64,000 bases of DNA from Microbacterium sp. SMR1. Lineage in GTDB: Bacteria > Actinomycetota > Actinomycetes > Actinomycetales > Microbacteriaceae. Under the pieces are notes generated by a model. That model saw nothing but the letters and a program-made list of their open reading frames with translations. It searched no databases and was not told the DNA's origin. Shown here in pieces: positions 57,231-64,000 of the stretch. The translations under genes and the position numbers were made by a program. The stretch is from assembly GCF_003289625.1 (NCBI RefSeq), contig NZ_QMBN01000005.1, positions 12,126 through 76,125 of the forward strand. Direction: 5' to 3'. Numbering within the stretch: position 1 is the first letter of the stretch; each line of letters opens with the position of its first letter.

Positions 57231-58168
57231 GCCTCAGCGCCGTCCCCGACCGCGTGCGTGTGCGGGCTCCCGGCAAGATCAACCTGTTCCTCGACGTCGG
57301 GTCCGTCCAGGACGACGGCTACCACGACGTCGCCTCGGTCTATCAAGCCGTCTCGCTGTACGAGGACCTGGTCGCCACACCGGCGGACGACTTCAGCGTG
57401 AGCGTCGTCGATGAGGCGGGTGCGCCCGTGCCCGGCGTTCCGCTCGATGATCGCAACCTCGCTCTGCGCGCCGCACGGATGGTGGCGCGCGAGGTGGGGT
57501 ATCTCGGCGGCGTGCACCTGGAGATCTGCAAGGCGGTCCCGGTGGCCGGCGGCATGGGCGGAGGCTCGGCGGATGCCGCCGCCGCCCTCGTGGCCTGCGA
57601 CGCGTTGTGGGGCGCCGGGCTCACCTCCCCGGCACTGCAGGAGCTGGCAGCGCGACTGGGCGCCGATGTCCCCTTCTCCCTCATGGGCGGCAGTGCCGTC
57701 GGGACGGGACGCGGCGATCGCTTGAGCCCGGCGCTGGGGCGGGCCCGCTTCGACTGGGTCGTGGTGATCGACGAAGCCGGACTCTCCACCCCCGAGGTGT
57801 ACGCGCAGCTCGACCGGCTGCGAGCCGAACGTCGTCCCGACATCGCGCCCCGGCCCGAGCCGCCGGAGGTCGACCCGGTCGTCCTGCAGGCCCTGCGTTC
57901 GGGTTCCCCCGACCTGCTCGCGGGCGCGTTGCGCAACGATCTGCAGGATGCCGCGTGCGCGCTGCGCCCCGACCTGGGCGAGCTGCTCGATCGCGCCGTC
58001 GAGATCGGCGCGCTGGCCGGCCTCGTGTCGGGCTCCGGCCCCACGCTGGCCTTCCTCGCCGCCGACGCAGACGCGGCGCGCGGCATCGAGCAGAACCTGT
58101 CCGCGATGGGCCACCGTGCCCGTCACATCTCCGGCCCGGTGACGGGCGCGAAAGTGGTGACCCGATGA
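57227..58168 (+). CDS. ispE: 4-diphosphocytidyl-2-C-methyl-D-erythritol kinase
   Basis: The 313-residue GHMP kinase has APGKINLFLDVG at the start (catalytic Lys), the glycine-rich PVAGGMGGGSADAAAA at about residue 105 and VSGSGPTLAFL near the end. It phosphorylates CDP-ME in the MEP isoprenoid pathway. ATG 57227 overlaps the upstream reductase stop and its own stop overlaps the acetyltransferase ATG, giving a three-gene coupled unit. Confidence 0.95.
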   Translation: MSLSAVPDRVRVRAPGKINLFLDVGSVQDDGYHDVASVYQAVSLYEDLVATPADDFSVSVVDEAGAPVPGVPLDDRNLALRAARMVAREVGYLGGVHLEICKAVPVAGGMGGGSADAAAALVACDALWGAGLTSPALQELAARLGADVPFSLMGGSAVGTGRGDRLSPALGRARFDWVVVIDEAGLSTPEVYAQLDRLRAERRPDIAPRPEPPEVDPVVLQALRSGSPDLLAGALRNDLQDAACALRPDLGELLDRAVEIGALAGLVSGSGPTLAFLAADADAARGIEQNLSAMGHRARHISGPVTGAKVVTR

Positions 58169-59478
58169 CCGAGCCCCAGACCTCCTTGCTGAACCGTGAC
58201 GTCGACGAGGCGTCGCATCGCGCGCTCGCCGAGCGCGCCTTGACGTACCGGACCGTGCCCGCCGGCGAACCGGCGTTCGAGGGCTGGATCCAGGCCGTCT
58301 CGCGCGGTTTCCAGGACGGCGAGCGCTCGCCCGAGCAGATCGCCGGCGCACGCGGCAGGAACAGCGGTCGGCGCCTCACCGGTGTGTTCGACGAGAGCGG
58401 GCCGATGCCGGAGGTGGCGGTCGGCACGATCGCGTCGTGGCCCTCCGAGCTCACCGTGCCGGGCGGAACGATCCCCGCCGGTGCGATCAGCGCCGTCACC
58501 GTCGCGCAGACGCACCGGCGCCGAGGCATCGCGCGGGCGCTCCTGGAGGGCGAGGTGCGCACCGTCGCGGCGGCCGGGCTTCCCATCGCCATGCTCACGG
58601 TGACCGAGTCGACGCTCTACGGCCGTTACGGCTTCGCCTCGGCGGCTTCCGCCGCGATCCTCGACATCGACACCCGCCGGGTGCGCTGGGCGGGTCCCAC
58701 GCCCGACGGGCGCCTCGATTTCATCGATCGGACGGCCGCACGCGACCTCGTGGCGACGCTGCACGAGCGCACGCGTCACCGCACCCCCGGCGACATCGCG
58801 CTGCCGCCGGGACACGGCGACCGCTTCACCGGCACCGATCCCGACGAGAAGGACGGGGGAGCGATCCGCTGCGTGCAGTATCGCGACGCCGCGGGCGAGG
58901 TGCGCGGCATCCTGACCTACTCGCTCGCGCCTCATGAGCGGGACATCGTCAAGGGCACCGCGAAGGTGACGATCCTCATCGCCGAGACCGACGATGCGTA
59001 CGCGGCGCTCTGGCGGTTCCTGCTGGAGCTCGACCTGGTGGCCCACGTCCGCGCGGAGCTGTGCTCGGTCGACGAGGCGGTGCTGTGGATGATCGGCGAT
59101 CGGCGGGCCGCCTCGGTCTCGGTGTTCGACCACCAGTACCTGCGCATCCTCGACGTGCCGGCCGCTCTCCGCGCGCGCACCTACGGCTCCGCGGGGCGCG
59201 TGCTGCTGCGAGTGAGCGACCCGCTCGGGATCGCCACCGGCGAGTACCTCCTGACGGTCGATGACGACGGCGAGGGCACGGTGGCGACGGCGGCGGATGC
59301 CGATACGGCCGGCGCCGATGTGCTCGAGCTGTCGGTCGTCGAGCTCGCGGCCGTCTATCTCGGCGGTGTGTCGCCCGAAACTCTCGGGCGCGCTGGACGC
59401 CTGACCGGCACCGACCTCGCGGCATCCTCGCGCATGTTCGCATCGACGATCGTTCCCCGTGTCGGCCTCTGGTACTGA
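58165..59478 (+). CDS. Eis-family GNAT N-acetyltransferase
   Basis: ATG 58165 (ATGA overlap with ispE) gives 437 residues. The N-terminal GNAT domain has VTVAQTHRRRGIARALL, the acetyl-CoA pyrophosphate loop, at about residue 117, and the C-terminal half matches the sterol-carrier-like domain of Eis proteins. It ends in VGLWY; a C-terminal aromatic carboxylate is used in catalysis by Eis. Eis enzymes acetylate amines, including aminoglycosides and protein lysines, but many relatives have unknown substrates. Confidence 0.9.
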   Translation: MTEPQTSLLNRDVDEASHRALAERALTYRTVPAGEPAFEGWIQAVSRGFQDGERSPEQIAGARGRNSGRRLTGVFDESGPMPEVAVGTIASWPSELTVPGGTIPAGAISAVTVAQTHRRRGIARALLEGEVRTVAAAGLPIAMLTVTESTLYGRYGFASAASAAILDIDTRRVRWAGPTPDGRLDFIDRTAARDLVATLHERTRHRTPGDIALPPGHGDRFTGTDPDEKDGGAIRCVQYRDAAGEVRGILTYSLAPHERDIVKGTAKVTILIAETDDAYAALWRFLLELDLVAHVRAELCSVDEAVLWMIGDRRAASVSVFDHQYLRILDVPAALRARTYGSAGRVLLRVSDPLGIATGEYLLTVDDDGEGTVATAADADTAGADVLELSVVELAAVYLGGVSPETLGRAGRLTGTDLAASSRMFASTIVPRVGLWY

Positions 59479-59559
59479 TCGCTCCGCCCGGGCCGGGATG
59501 CGCTGTTTAGTCCATTTCGCGACATGACGCAACCCGGCCCGAGTGTCGGCTCCGAACGC

Positions 59560-59565
59560 TAGCGT
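59560..59565 (+). promoter_or_regulatory. -10 element for the DUF427 gene and possibly the transporter operon
   Basis: TAGCGT lies 26 bp before the ATG at 59592; a GGAGG ribosome-binding site lies between. Confidence 0.35.
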
Positions 59566-59591
59566 GAGAGACCACAACGGAGGGCGGCGCC

Positions 59592-59882
59592 ATGCGTGCA
59601 CGACTGGGCGACACGATCATCGCCGAAGCCGACGAGAGCGATCTCGTGCGGATCGAGGGCAACTGGTACTTCCCGCCGCGGAGCATCGCTCCGGGCGTCC
59701 TGACCGAGAGCGACACCGCGTACACGTGCGCATGGAAGGGTGACGCCCAGTACTTCGACGTCGCCGGTTCCTCGGACAAGGCCTGGTCCTACCCCACGCC
59801 GTACCCGACTGCGATCGAGCGCGTCGGCACAGATTTCTCCGGCTACGTCGCATTCGACCGCTCGGTCGTCATCGAGAGCTGA
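59592..59882 (+). CDS. DUF427 domain protein
   Basis: The 96-residue protein matches the small DUF427 family: ESDLVRIEGNWYFPP, AWKGDAQYFDV and KAWSYPTP are characteristic. It is preceded by GGAGG and lies 4 bp before the osmoprotectant transporter genes, so it is probably co-transcribed with them. No activity is known. The protein is compact, soluble and without membrane segments. Confidence 0.9.
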   Translation: MRARLGDTIIAEADESDLVRIEGNWYFPPRSIAPGVLTESDTAYTCAWKGDAQYFDVAGSSDKAWSYPTPYPTAIERVGTDFSGYVAFDRSVVIES

Positions 59883-59886
59883 ACGC

Positions 59887-60708
59887 GTGATCGAGTTCCG
59901 CGACGTCGTCAAGGAGTTCCCCGACGGCACCCGCGCGGTGCAGGACTTCTCTCTGGTCATCCCCTCGCACAAGACGACCGTCTTCGTCGGATCGTCGGGA
60001 TGCGGCAAGACGACGCTGCTCCGCATGATCAACCGCATGGTCGAGCCGACCTCCGGAGCCATCGAGGTCGACGGCGAGAGCGTCGCGACCGGTTCGCCGG
60101 TGCATCTGCGCCGCCGTATCGGATACGTCATGCAGAACTCGGGGCTGCTGCCGCACTTCACCGTCGCCGACAACATCGCCACGGTGCCCGTGCTGACCGG
60201 CACGAGCCGGCGTGACGCGCGTCGCCGGGCGCTCGAGCTGATGGAGACGGTCGGCCTCGACACCCGGATGGCCGATCGCTACCCGAGTCAGCTGTCGGGC
60301 GGCCAGCAGCAGCGCGTGGGAGTTGCCCGGGGCCTCGCGAACGACCCCAACATCCTCTTGATGGACGAGCCGTTCGGCGCGGTCGACCCCATCGTGCGTG
60401 ACGAGCTGCAGCAAGAGCTGCTGCGTCTGCAGCGCGAGCTCGGCAAGACCGTCGTCTTCGTCACCCACGACATCGACGAGGCGTTCCTCCTCGGCGACCA
60501 GGTCGTGATCCTCGCGGCCGGTGCGCGGAAGCTGCAGGTCGGCTCGCCCAGCGAGATCATCCGCGACCCGGCCGACGAGTTCGTCGCGAGCTTCATCGGC
60601 GTCGACCGGGGCAAGCGCGCCCTGCGCGTCGAGCGGACCGCCAACGGCGCGGTGCTCGTCGATTCCGAGGGGCGCACGCAGGGCACCCTGGTCGAAGGCG
60701 ACGCCTGA
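59887..60708 (+). CDS. Osmoprotectant ABC transporter ATP-binding protein
   Basis: GTG 59887 begins IEFRDVVKEFPDGT and gives 273 residues. Walker A is GSSGCGKTT (about residue 36), signature LSGGQQQRVGVARGL, Walker B ILLMDEPFGAVD with the H-loop THDIDEAF. It is of the OpuCA/ProV type, which imports glycine betaine, choline or carnitine, but lacks the C-terminal CBS domains of OpuCA, so ionic-strength sensing by CBS is not expected. It is followed 1 bp later by the first permease. Confidence 0.93.
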   Translation: MIEFRDVVKEFPDGTRAVQDFSLVIPSHKTTVFVGSSGCGKTTLLRMINRMVEPTSGAIEVDGESVATGSPVHLRRRIGYVMQNSGLLPHFTVADNIATVPVLTGTSRRDARRRALELMETVGLDTRMADRYPSQLSGGQQQRVGVARGLANDPNILLMDEPFGAVDPIVRDELQQELLRLQRELGKTVVFVTHDIDEAFLLGDQVVILAAGARKLQVGSPSEIIRDPADEFVASFIGVDRGKRALRVERTANGAVLVDSEGRTQGTLVEGDA

Positions 60709-60709
60709 C

Positions 60710-61393
60710 GTGTCGTGGATCTGGTCGAATCTCGACCTCATCTTCTCGCTCGCTCTGGACCACATCCGGCAGAGCGTCATCGCGATCGTGCTTGGGTTCG
60801 TCCTCTCGGTGCCGCTCGGGTGGGTCGCATGGCGCTATCGCCTGCTGCGCGGGTGGGTCATCACCCTGACGGGGCTTCTCTACACGATCCCCTCGCTCGC
60901 GCTGCTCGTCCTGCTGCCGAGCGCGCTCGGGTACGGCATCCGCACCGAGACGAACCTCATCGTCGGGCTGACGATCTACGCCATCGCGATCCAGACCCGC
61001 TCGGTCGCCGACGGCTTCGACTCGGTCGACCCCGGCGTCCGGCAGGCGGCCACGGCCATGGGATACGGCGGGTTCCGTCGTTTCTGGGCGGTCGACCTGC
61101 CGCTGTCCGGACCCGTGCTGCTCGCCGGCCTGCGGGTCATGGCCGTCTCGACGGTGTCGCTCGCGACCGTCGGCATCCTCGTCGGCGTCACCAACCTGGG
61201 GTATCTCTTCACCAACGGCATCCAGCGCCGCCTGCTCGAAGAGGTGTTCGCCGGCATCGTCGCCGTCGCGATCATCGCGCTCGTCATCGATGCGCTGCTC
61301 GTAGTGATCGGACGACTCGTGATGCCGTGGGCGCACGCGGGCTCGGCCCGCCGCGATCGTCGCGCGCGCCGCCGACGGGAGGCGACCGCATGA
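60710..61393 (+). CDS. Osmoprotectant ABC transporter permease 1
   Basis: GTG 60710, one base after the ATPase stop, gives 227 residues with about five membrane helices. The ProW/OpuCB-type loop (DPGVRQAATAMGYGGFRRFWAVDLP, here about residue 113) contacts the ATPase. The basic tail ends RRREATA. It works as a heterodimer with the next permease, whose ATG overlaps its stop. A start-to-signal region without a long N-terminal extension is usual for OpuCB. Confidence 0.92.
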   Translation: MSWIWSNLDLIFSLALDHIRQSVIAIVLGFVLSVPLGWVAWRYRLLRGWVITLTGLLYTIPSLALLVLLPSALGYGIRTETNLIVGLTIYAIAIQTRSVADGFDSVDPGVRQAATAMGYGGFRRFWAVDLPLSGPVLLAGLRVMAVSTVSLATVGILVGVTNLGYLFTNGIQRRLLEEVFAGIVAVAIIALVIDALLVVIGRLVMPWAHAGSARRDRRARRRREATA

Positions 61394-62103
61394 ACGTCTT
61401 CGTGGACGCGATCGCCTGGATCCTCGACCCCGCCCAGTACACGGGCAGCAACTCGGTGCCGTTCCTGATCGGCCAGCAGCTGTTCTACACCTTCGTCTCG
61501 GTCCTGATCGCCGCGCTCATCGCCGTACCGATCGGCTGGGCCATCGGCCACACGGGGAAGGGCCGCGAGTTCGCCGTGGCCGTCTCGGGAGCGGCCCGCG
61601 CCATCCCCTCGTTCGGACTGCTGATCCTGCTGATCCTGCTGCTGGGCGTCACCCAGAAGACCGAGGCGGCGTTCATCACGTTCGTCGTGCTGGCGATCCC
61701 GCCGCTGCTCGCGGGCGCCTACAGCGGACTGCAGGCGATCGATCGCCGCACGATCGACGCCGCTCGGGCCGTCGGCATGACGGAGTGGCAGATCCTCTGG
61801 CGCGTGGAGGTTCCTCTGGGCCTGCCGCTCCTGATCGGCGGACTGCGCTCCGCGGTGCTGCAGGTAGTGGCGACCGTGACGATCGCGGGGTACACCGACC
61901 TCGGGGGGCTCGGCTTCCGCATCATCCAGGGCATCGACCTCCGCGCGATCGACCAGGTGCTCGGCGCCGCACTGATCCTCGCGCTGCTCGCCCTCCTGCT
62001 CGACGCCGTCTTCGCCCTCCTGCAACGTCTCAGCGCGCCACGCGGTGTGCGCGCCGCCGACGCCCCGCAGCGGAACCGCCGGCCCGTCGCCGCGACCGCC
62101 TGA
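61390..62103 (+). CDS. Osmoprotectant ABC transporter permease 2
   Basis: ATG 61390 overlaps the previous stop and gives 237 residues with five or six membrane helices. The EAA-like motif is DRRTIDAARAVGMTEWQIL (about residue 118), the coupling helix for the ATPase. The other conserved segments (GAARAIPSFGLLIL, QVVATVTIAGYTDLGGLG) are OpuCD/ProW-type. It forms the channel with permease 1. Confidence 0.92.
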   Translation: MNVFVDAIAWILDPAQYTGSNSVPFLIGQQLFYTFVSVLIAALIAVPIGWAIGHTGKGREFAVAVSGAARAIPSFGLLILLILLLGVTQKTEAAFITFVVLAIPPLLAGAYSGLQAIDRRTIDAARAVGMTEWQILWRVEVPLGLPLLIGGLRSAVLQVVATVTIAGYTDLGGLGFRIIQGIDLRAIDQVLGAALILALLALLLDAVFALLQRLSAPRGVRAADAPQRNRRPVAATA

Positions 62104-62157
62104 CCGACCTTCCCGACCCACAGCACCGAACTCCCGCACCATCGAAAAGAGGAACCC

Positions 62158-63075
62158 ATGTCCCGCTTCACCACCCGCCGCCTGTTGACGGCCGGTGTCG
62201 GCGTGCTCGCCGCCACCACCCTGTTCGCCGGATGCGCGAGCTCCGACCCGCTCGCGGAAGGCGGCGGCGAGTCGGCGGCCCCCGCCGACGGCACCATCGT
62301 CATCGGCTCGCAGGACTACTACTCCAACGAGATCATCGCCGAGATCTACGCCCAGGCGCTCGAGGGCGCAGGCAAGACCGTCGACCGTCAGTTCACGACC
62401 GGCCAGCGCGAGGCGTACCTGCCCGAGCTCGAGAGCGGCTCGCTGACGCTGTTCCCGGAGTACACCGGCAACCTGCTGCAGTACTTCGACGAGGACACCA
62501 CCGCCCGCACCTCCGAGGACGTGTACGCCGCTCTCGCCGACGCGCTCCCCGAGAACCTCACGGTGCTCGACCAGGCGACCGCGAGCGACCAGGACTCGTA
62601 CACCGTGACGGCGGCGTTCGCCGAGCAGTGGAACCTGACCACGATCGCCGACCTCGCGAACGTCACCGAGCCGCTGACCCTCGGCGGCCCGGCCGAGCTC
62701 GAGCAGCGTCCCTACGGCCCGACGGGCCTCGCCGACACCTACGGCATCGAGGTCGGCTTCCAGGCGACCGGCGAGACCACGGTCGACGACCTCGTCGCCG
62801 GCACCGTCAACGTCGCGAACGTCTTCACGGCCGACCCGCGCATCCAGACCGACGACCTCGTCGTGCTCGAAGACCCCGAGGGGCTCTTCCTCGCGTCCAA
62901 CGTCGTCCCGGTCGTCAACAAGGACCTCGCGGGCGAGGTCGAGGACACCATCAACGCCGTCAGCGCGAAGCTCACCCCCGAGGCCCTGGTCGCCCTGAAC
63001 GTCCAGAGCACGGTCGACAAGCTCGAGCCGGCCGCGATCGCGAAGAAGTTCCTCGAGGACAACGGACTCGTCTGA
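62158..63075 (+). CDS. Osmoprotectant-binding lipoprotein
   Basis: The 305-residue protein has a lipoprotein signal (lipobox LFAGC, Cys about residue 25) and an OpuAC-type body: IVIGSQDYYSNEIIAEIYAQ, LTLFPEYTGNLLQYF and QATGETTVDDLVAGTVNVAN. The aromatic residues in these segments usually hold the quaternary ammonium group of betaine or choline. It is the last gene of the transporter, after AGAGGA as ribosome-binding site, and is followed by a strong terminator. Confidence 0.92.
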   Translation: MSRFTTRRLLTAGVGVLAATTLFAGCASSDPLAEGGGESAAPADGTIVIGSQDYYSNEIIAEIYAQALEGAGKTVDRQFTTGQREAYLPELESGSLTLFPEYTGNLLQYFDEDTTARTSEDVYAALADALPENLTVLDQATASDQDSYTVTAAFAEQWNLTTIADLANVTEPLTLGGPAELEQRPYGPTGLADTYGIEVGFQATGETTVDDLVAGTVNVANVFTADPRIQTDDLVVLEDPEGLFLASNVVPVVNKDLAGEVEDTINAVSAKLTPEALVALNVQSTVDKLEPAAIAKKFLEDNGLV

Positions 63076-63081
63076 TCCGCC

Positions 63082-63118
63082 ACGAAGCCCCCGGTGCGCA
63101 GAGCGCCGGGGGCTTCGT
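63082..63118. terminator. Bidirectional terminator
   Basis: Perfect 13-bp inverted repeat: ACGAAGCCCCCGG (63082-63094) with CCGGGGGCTTCGT (63106-63118). It lies between the convergent binding-protein gene and ABC-F gene. Confidence 0.75.
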
Positions 63119-63132
63119 CGTGCGGCGCGCAG

Positions 63133-64000
63133 TCAGCCGTCGATGGCCTCGCCGAGCTCGAGCCAGCGTTCCTCGAGGGTCGTCGTCTCGGCGACGAGTT
63201 CATCGCGCCGGCGCTGCAGGCTCATGATCCGCTCGAAGTCGTCGTGAGCCTCCGCGAGCTGGGCGTCGACGGCCGCGATCTCGCCCTGGATCTTCTCGAG
63301 ACGGCGGTCGATCGCCGAGATCTCCTTCTCGGCCGCTCGCCGCTCCGCGCCGCTCAGAGTGGGGGCCGCCGGGCTCGCCGCCCCGCCACCCGATGCCGGA
63401 GCGGATGCAGCTGAGGTCGACCTCGTGCGCCCGGGCTGCTCGCGTCGCAGCCGCAGGTACTCGTCGACACCGCCGGGAAGGTGTCGCAGCCGCCCGCCGA
63501 GGATCGCGTACTGCTGATCGGTCACGCGCTCGAGGAAGTAGCGGTCGTGCGAGACGACGATGAGTGTGCCGGCCCACGAGTCGAGCAGGTCCTCGATGGC
63601 CGCCAGCATGTCGGTGTCGAGGTCGTTGGTCGGCTCATCAAGGATCAGCACGTTCGGCTGGTCGAGCAGGATGAGCAGCAGCTGGAGACGCCGCTTCTGC
63701 CCGCCGGAGAGGTCCTTGACCGGCGTCGAGAGCTGCGCCGAGCTGAACCCCATGCGCTCGAGGAGCTGCCCCGGGGTCAGGTCCTGCGCCTTCGATCCCG
63801 AGCCGATCGTGTAGCTCGTCCGCAGATTCGAGATGACGACGCGGACCGGCTGGTCGAGGTGCTCGTCCAGTTCGCTCATGCGCTGGGAGAGGGTCGCGAC
63901 CTTGACGGTCTTGCCGTGCTTGACGCGTCCCGCGGTCGGCTCGACGGTACCGGAGATGAGCCCGAGGAGCGTCGATTTGCCCGCGCCGTTCACGCCGAGG
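63133..64000 (-). CDS. ABC-F family ATPase, C-terminal part
   Basis: The gene runs off the right edge; about 288 residues of the C-terminal half are visible. They start in the second Walker A ([13 protein letters not shown]), with signature LSGGQKRRLQLLLIL, Walker [13 protein letters not shown] and SHDRYFLERV. A Gly/Ala/Ser-rich linker and a coiled coil (EKEISAIDRRLEKIQGE, DFERIMSLQRRRDEL) form the C-terminal end. This is the soluble ABC-F (Uup/EttA-like) type acting on ribosomes or DNA, not a transporter. The first half is missing, so the subfamily (Uup is favoured by the coiled-coil tail) is not certain. Confidence 0.9.
   Translation of the reverse strand, partial: LGVNGAGKSTLLGLISGTVEPTAGRVKHGKTVKVATLSQRMSELDEHLDQPVRVVISNLRTSYTIGSGSKAQDLTPGQLLERMGFSSAQLSTPVKDLSGGQKRRLQLLLILLDQPNVLILDEPTNDLDTDMLAAIEDLLDSWAGTLIVVSHDRYFLERVTDQQYAILGGRLRHLPGGVDEYLRLRREQPGRTRSTSAASAPASGGGAASPAAPTLSGAERRAAEKEISAIDRRLEKIQGEIAAVDAQLAEAHDDFERIMSLQRRRDELVAETTTLEERWLELGEAIDG

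Noticed and set aside
59479..59560. Terminator after the Eis-like gene
   Set aside because: Only a 9-bp GC dyad with a loop of over 30 nt (CGGGCCGGG near 59489 and its complement near 59533) is present, too weak to call.

Overview
The window is high-GC (roughly 70%) actinobacterial DNA, most likely from a Microbacteriaceae member such as Microbacterium. This rests on the coproporphyrin-dependent heme pathway, Pmt-type O-mannosylation, tail-anchored Ser/Thr kinases with FHA partners, many GTG starts, many -10 hexamers (TAGGCT and similar) placed 6-8 nt before start codons as in leaderless mRNAs, and frequent GGCATCC/GGATGCC heptamers. No mobile element, phage gene, CRISPR array, rRNA or tRNA was recognised. 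About 41 protein genes fill nearly the whole window and no gap exceeds about 200 bp.

Layout. (1) 1-4.3 kb: end of araD and a ChvE/MmsA/MmsB-type monosaccharide ABC importer, closed by a strong bidirectional hairpin. (2) 4.4-9.3 kb: a quinone-oxidoreductase-like dehydrogenase and the HrpA helicase. (3) 9.4-26.9 kb, minus strand: an almost gapless operon with a tail-anchored Ser/Thr kinase, a 1977-residue membrane-tethered beta-propeller/Ig-repeat protein, MoxR ATPase, DUF58 protein, a TgpA-like transglutaminase-fold protein, a membrane FHA protein, a PP2C phosphatase, a second kinase-fold protein and an FHA-plus-helix-turn-helix protein, preceded by another FHA gene with its own promoter. The second kinase lacks the HRD and DFG aspartates and the transglutaminase lacks its Cys and His. 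A D-x-T-V-L motif recurs up to nine times in one protein and appears in three others. This is the best candidate in the window for an uncharacterised system. (4) 27-29.4 kb: pmt and rsmI, divergent from overlapping -10 elements. (5) 29.5-39.2 kb: a galactan-utilisation locus (wall-anchored GH53 galactanase, MalG/MalF permeases, binding protein, GH42 beta-galactosidase) with a divergent LacI regulator and two near-identical palindromic operators. (6) 39.2-41.7 kb: metG and tatD. (7) 41.7-52.6 kb: a LacI regulator coupled to hemA, and divergently the overlapping operon hemE-cgoX-chdC-cpfC-hemC-hemD-hemB-hemL, the complete glutamate-to-heme route through coproporphyrin. (8) 52.6-59.5 kb: rsmA, a CpdA-like phosphodiesterase, a Stealth sugar-phosphate transferase, an aldo/keto reductase, ispE and an Eis-like acetyltransferase. 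(9) 59.6-64 kb: a DUF427 gene, a four-gene osmoprotectant ABC importer, and the C-terminal part of an ABC-F ATPase cut by the window edge.

The order pmt-rsmI-metG-tatD-rsmA-ispE is the one found in Mycobacterium tuberculosis (Rv1002c-Rv1011). Here it is interrupted by accessory blocks (galactan locus, heme locus, Stealth group), and the rpfB gene that sits between tatD and ksgA in mycobacteria is absent.

Coordinates, motifs, overlaps and hairpins were read from the sequence. Family names come from recognisable motifs. Substrates, regulation and the signalling model are inference.
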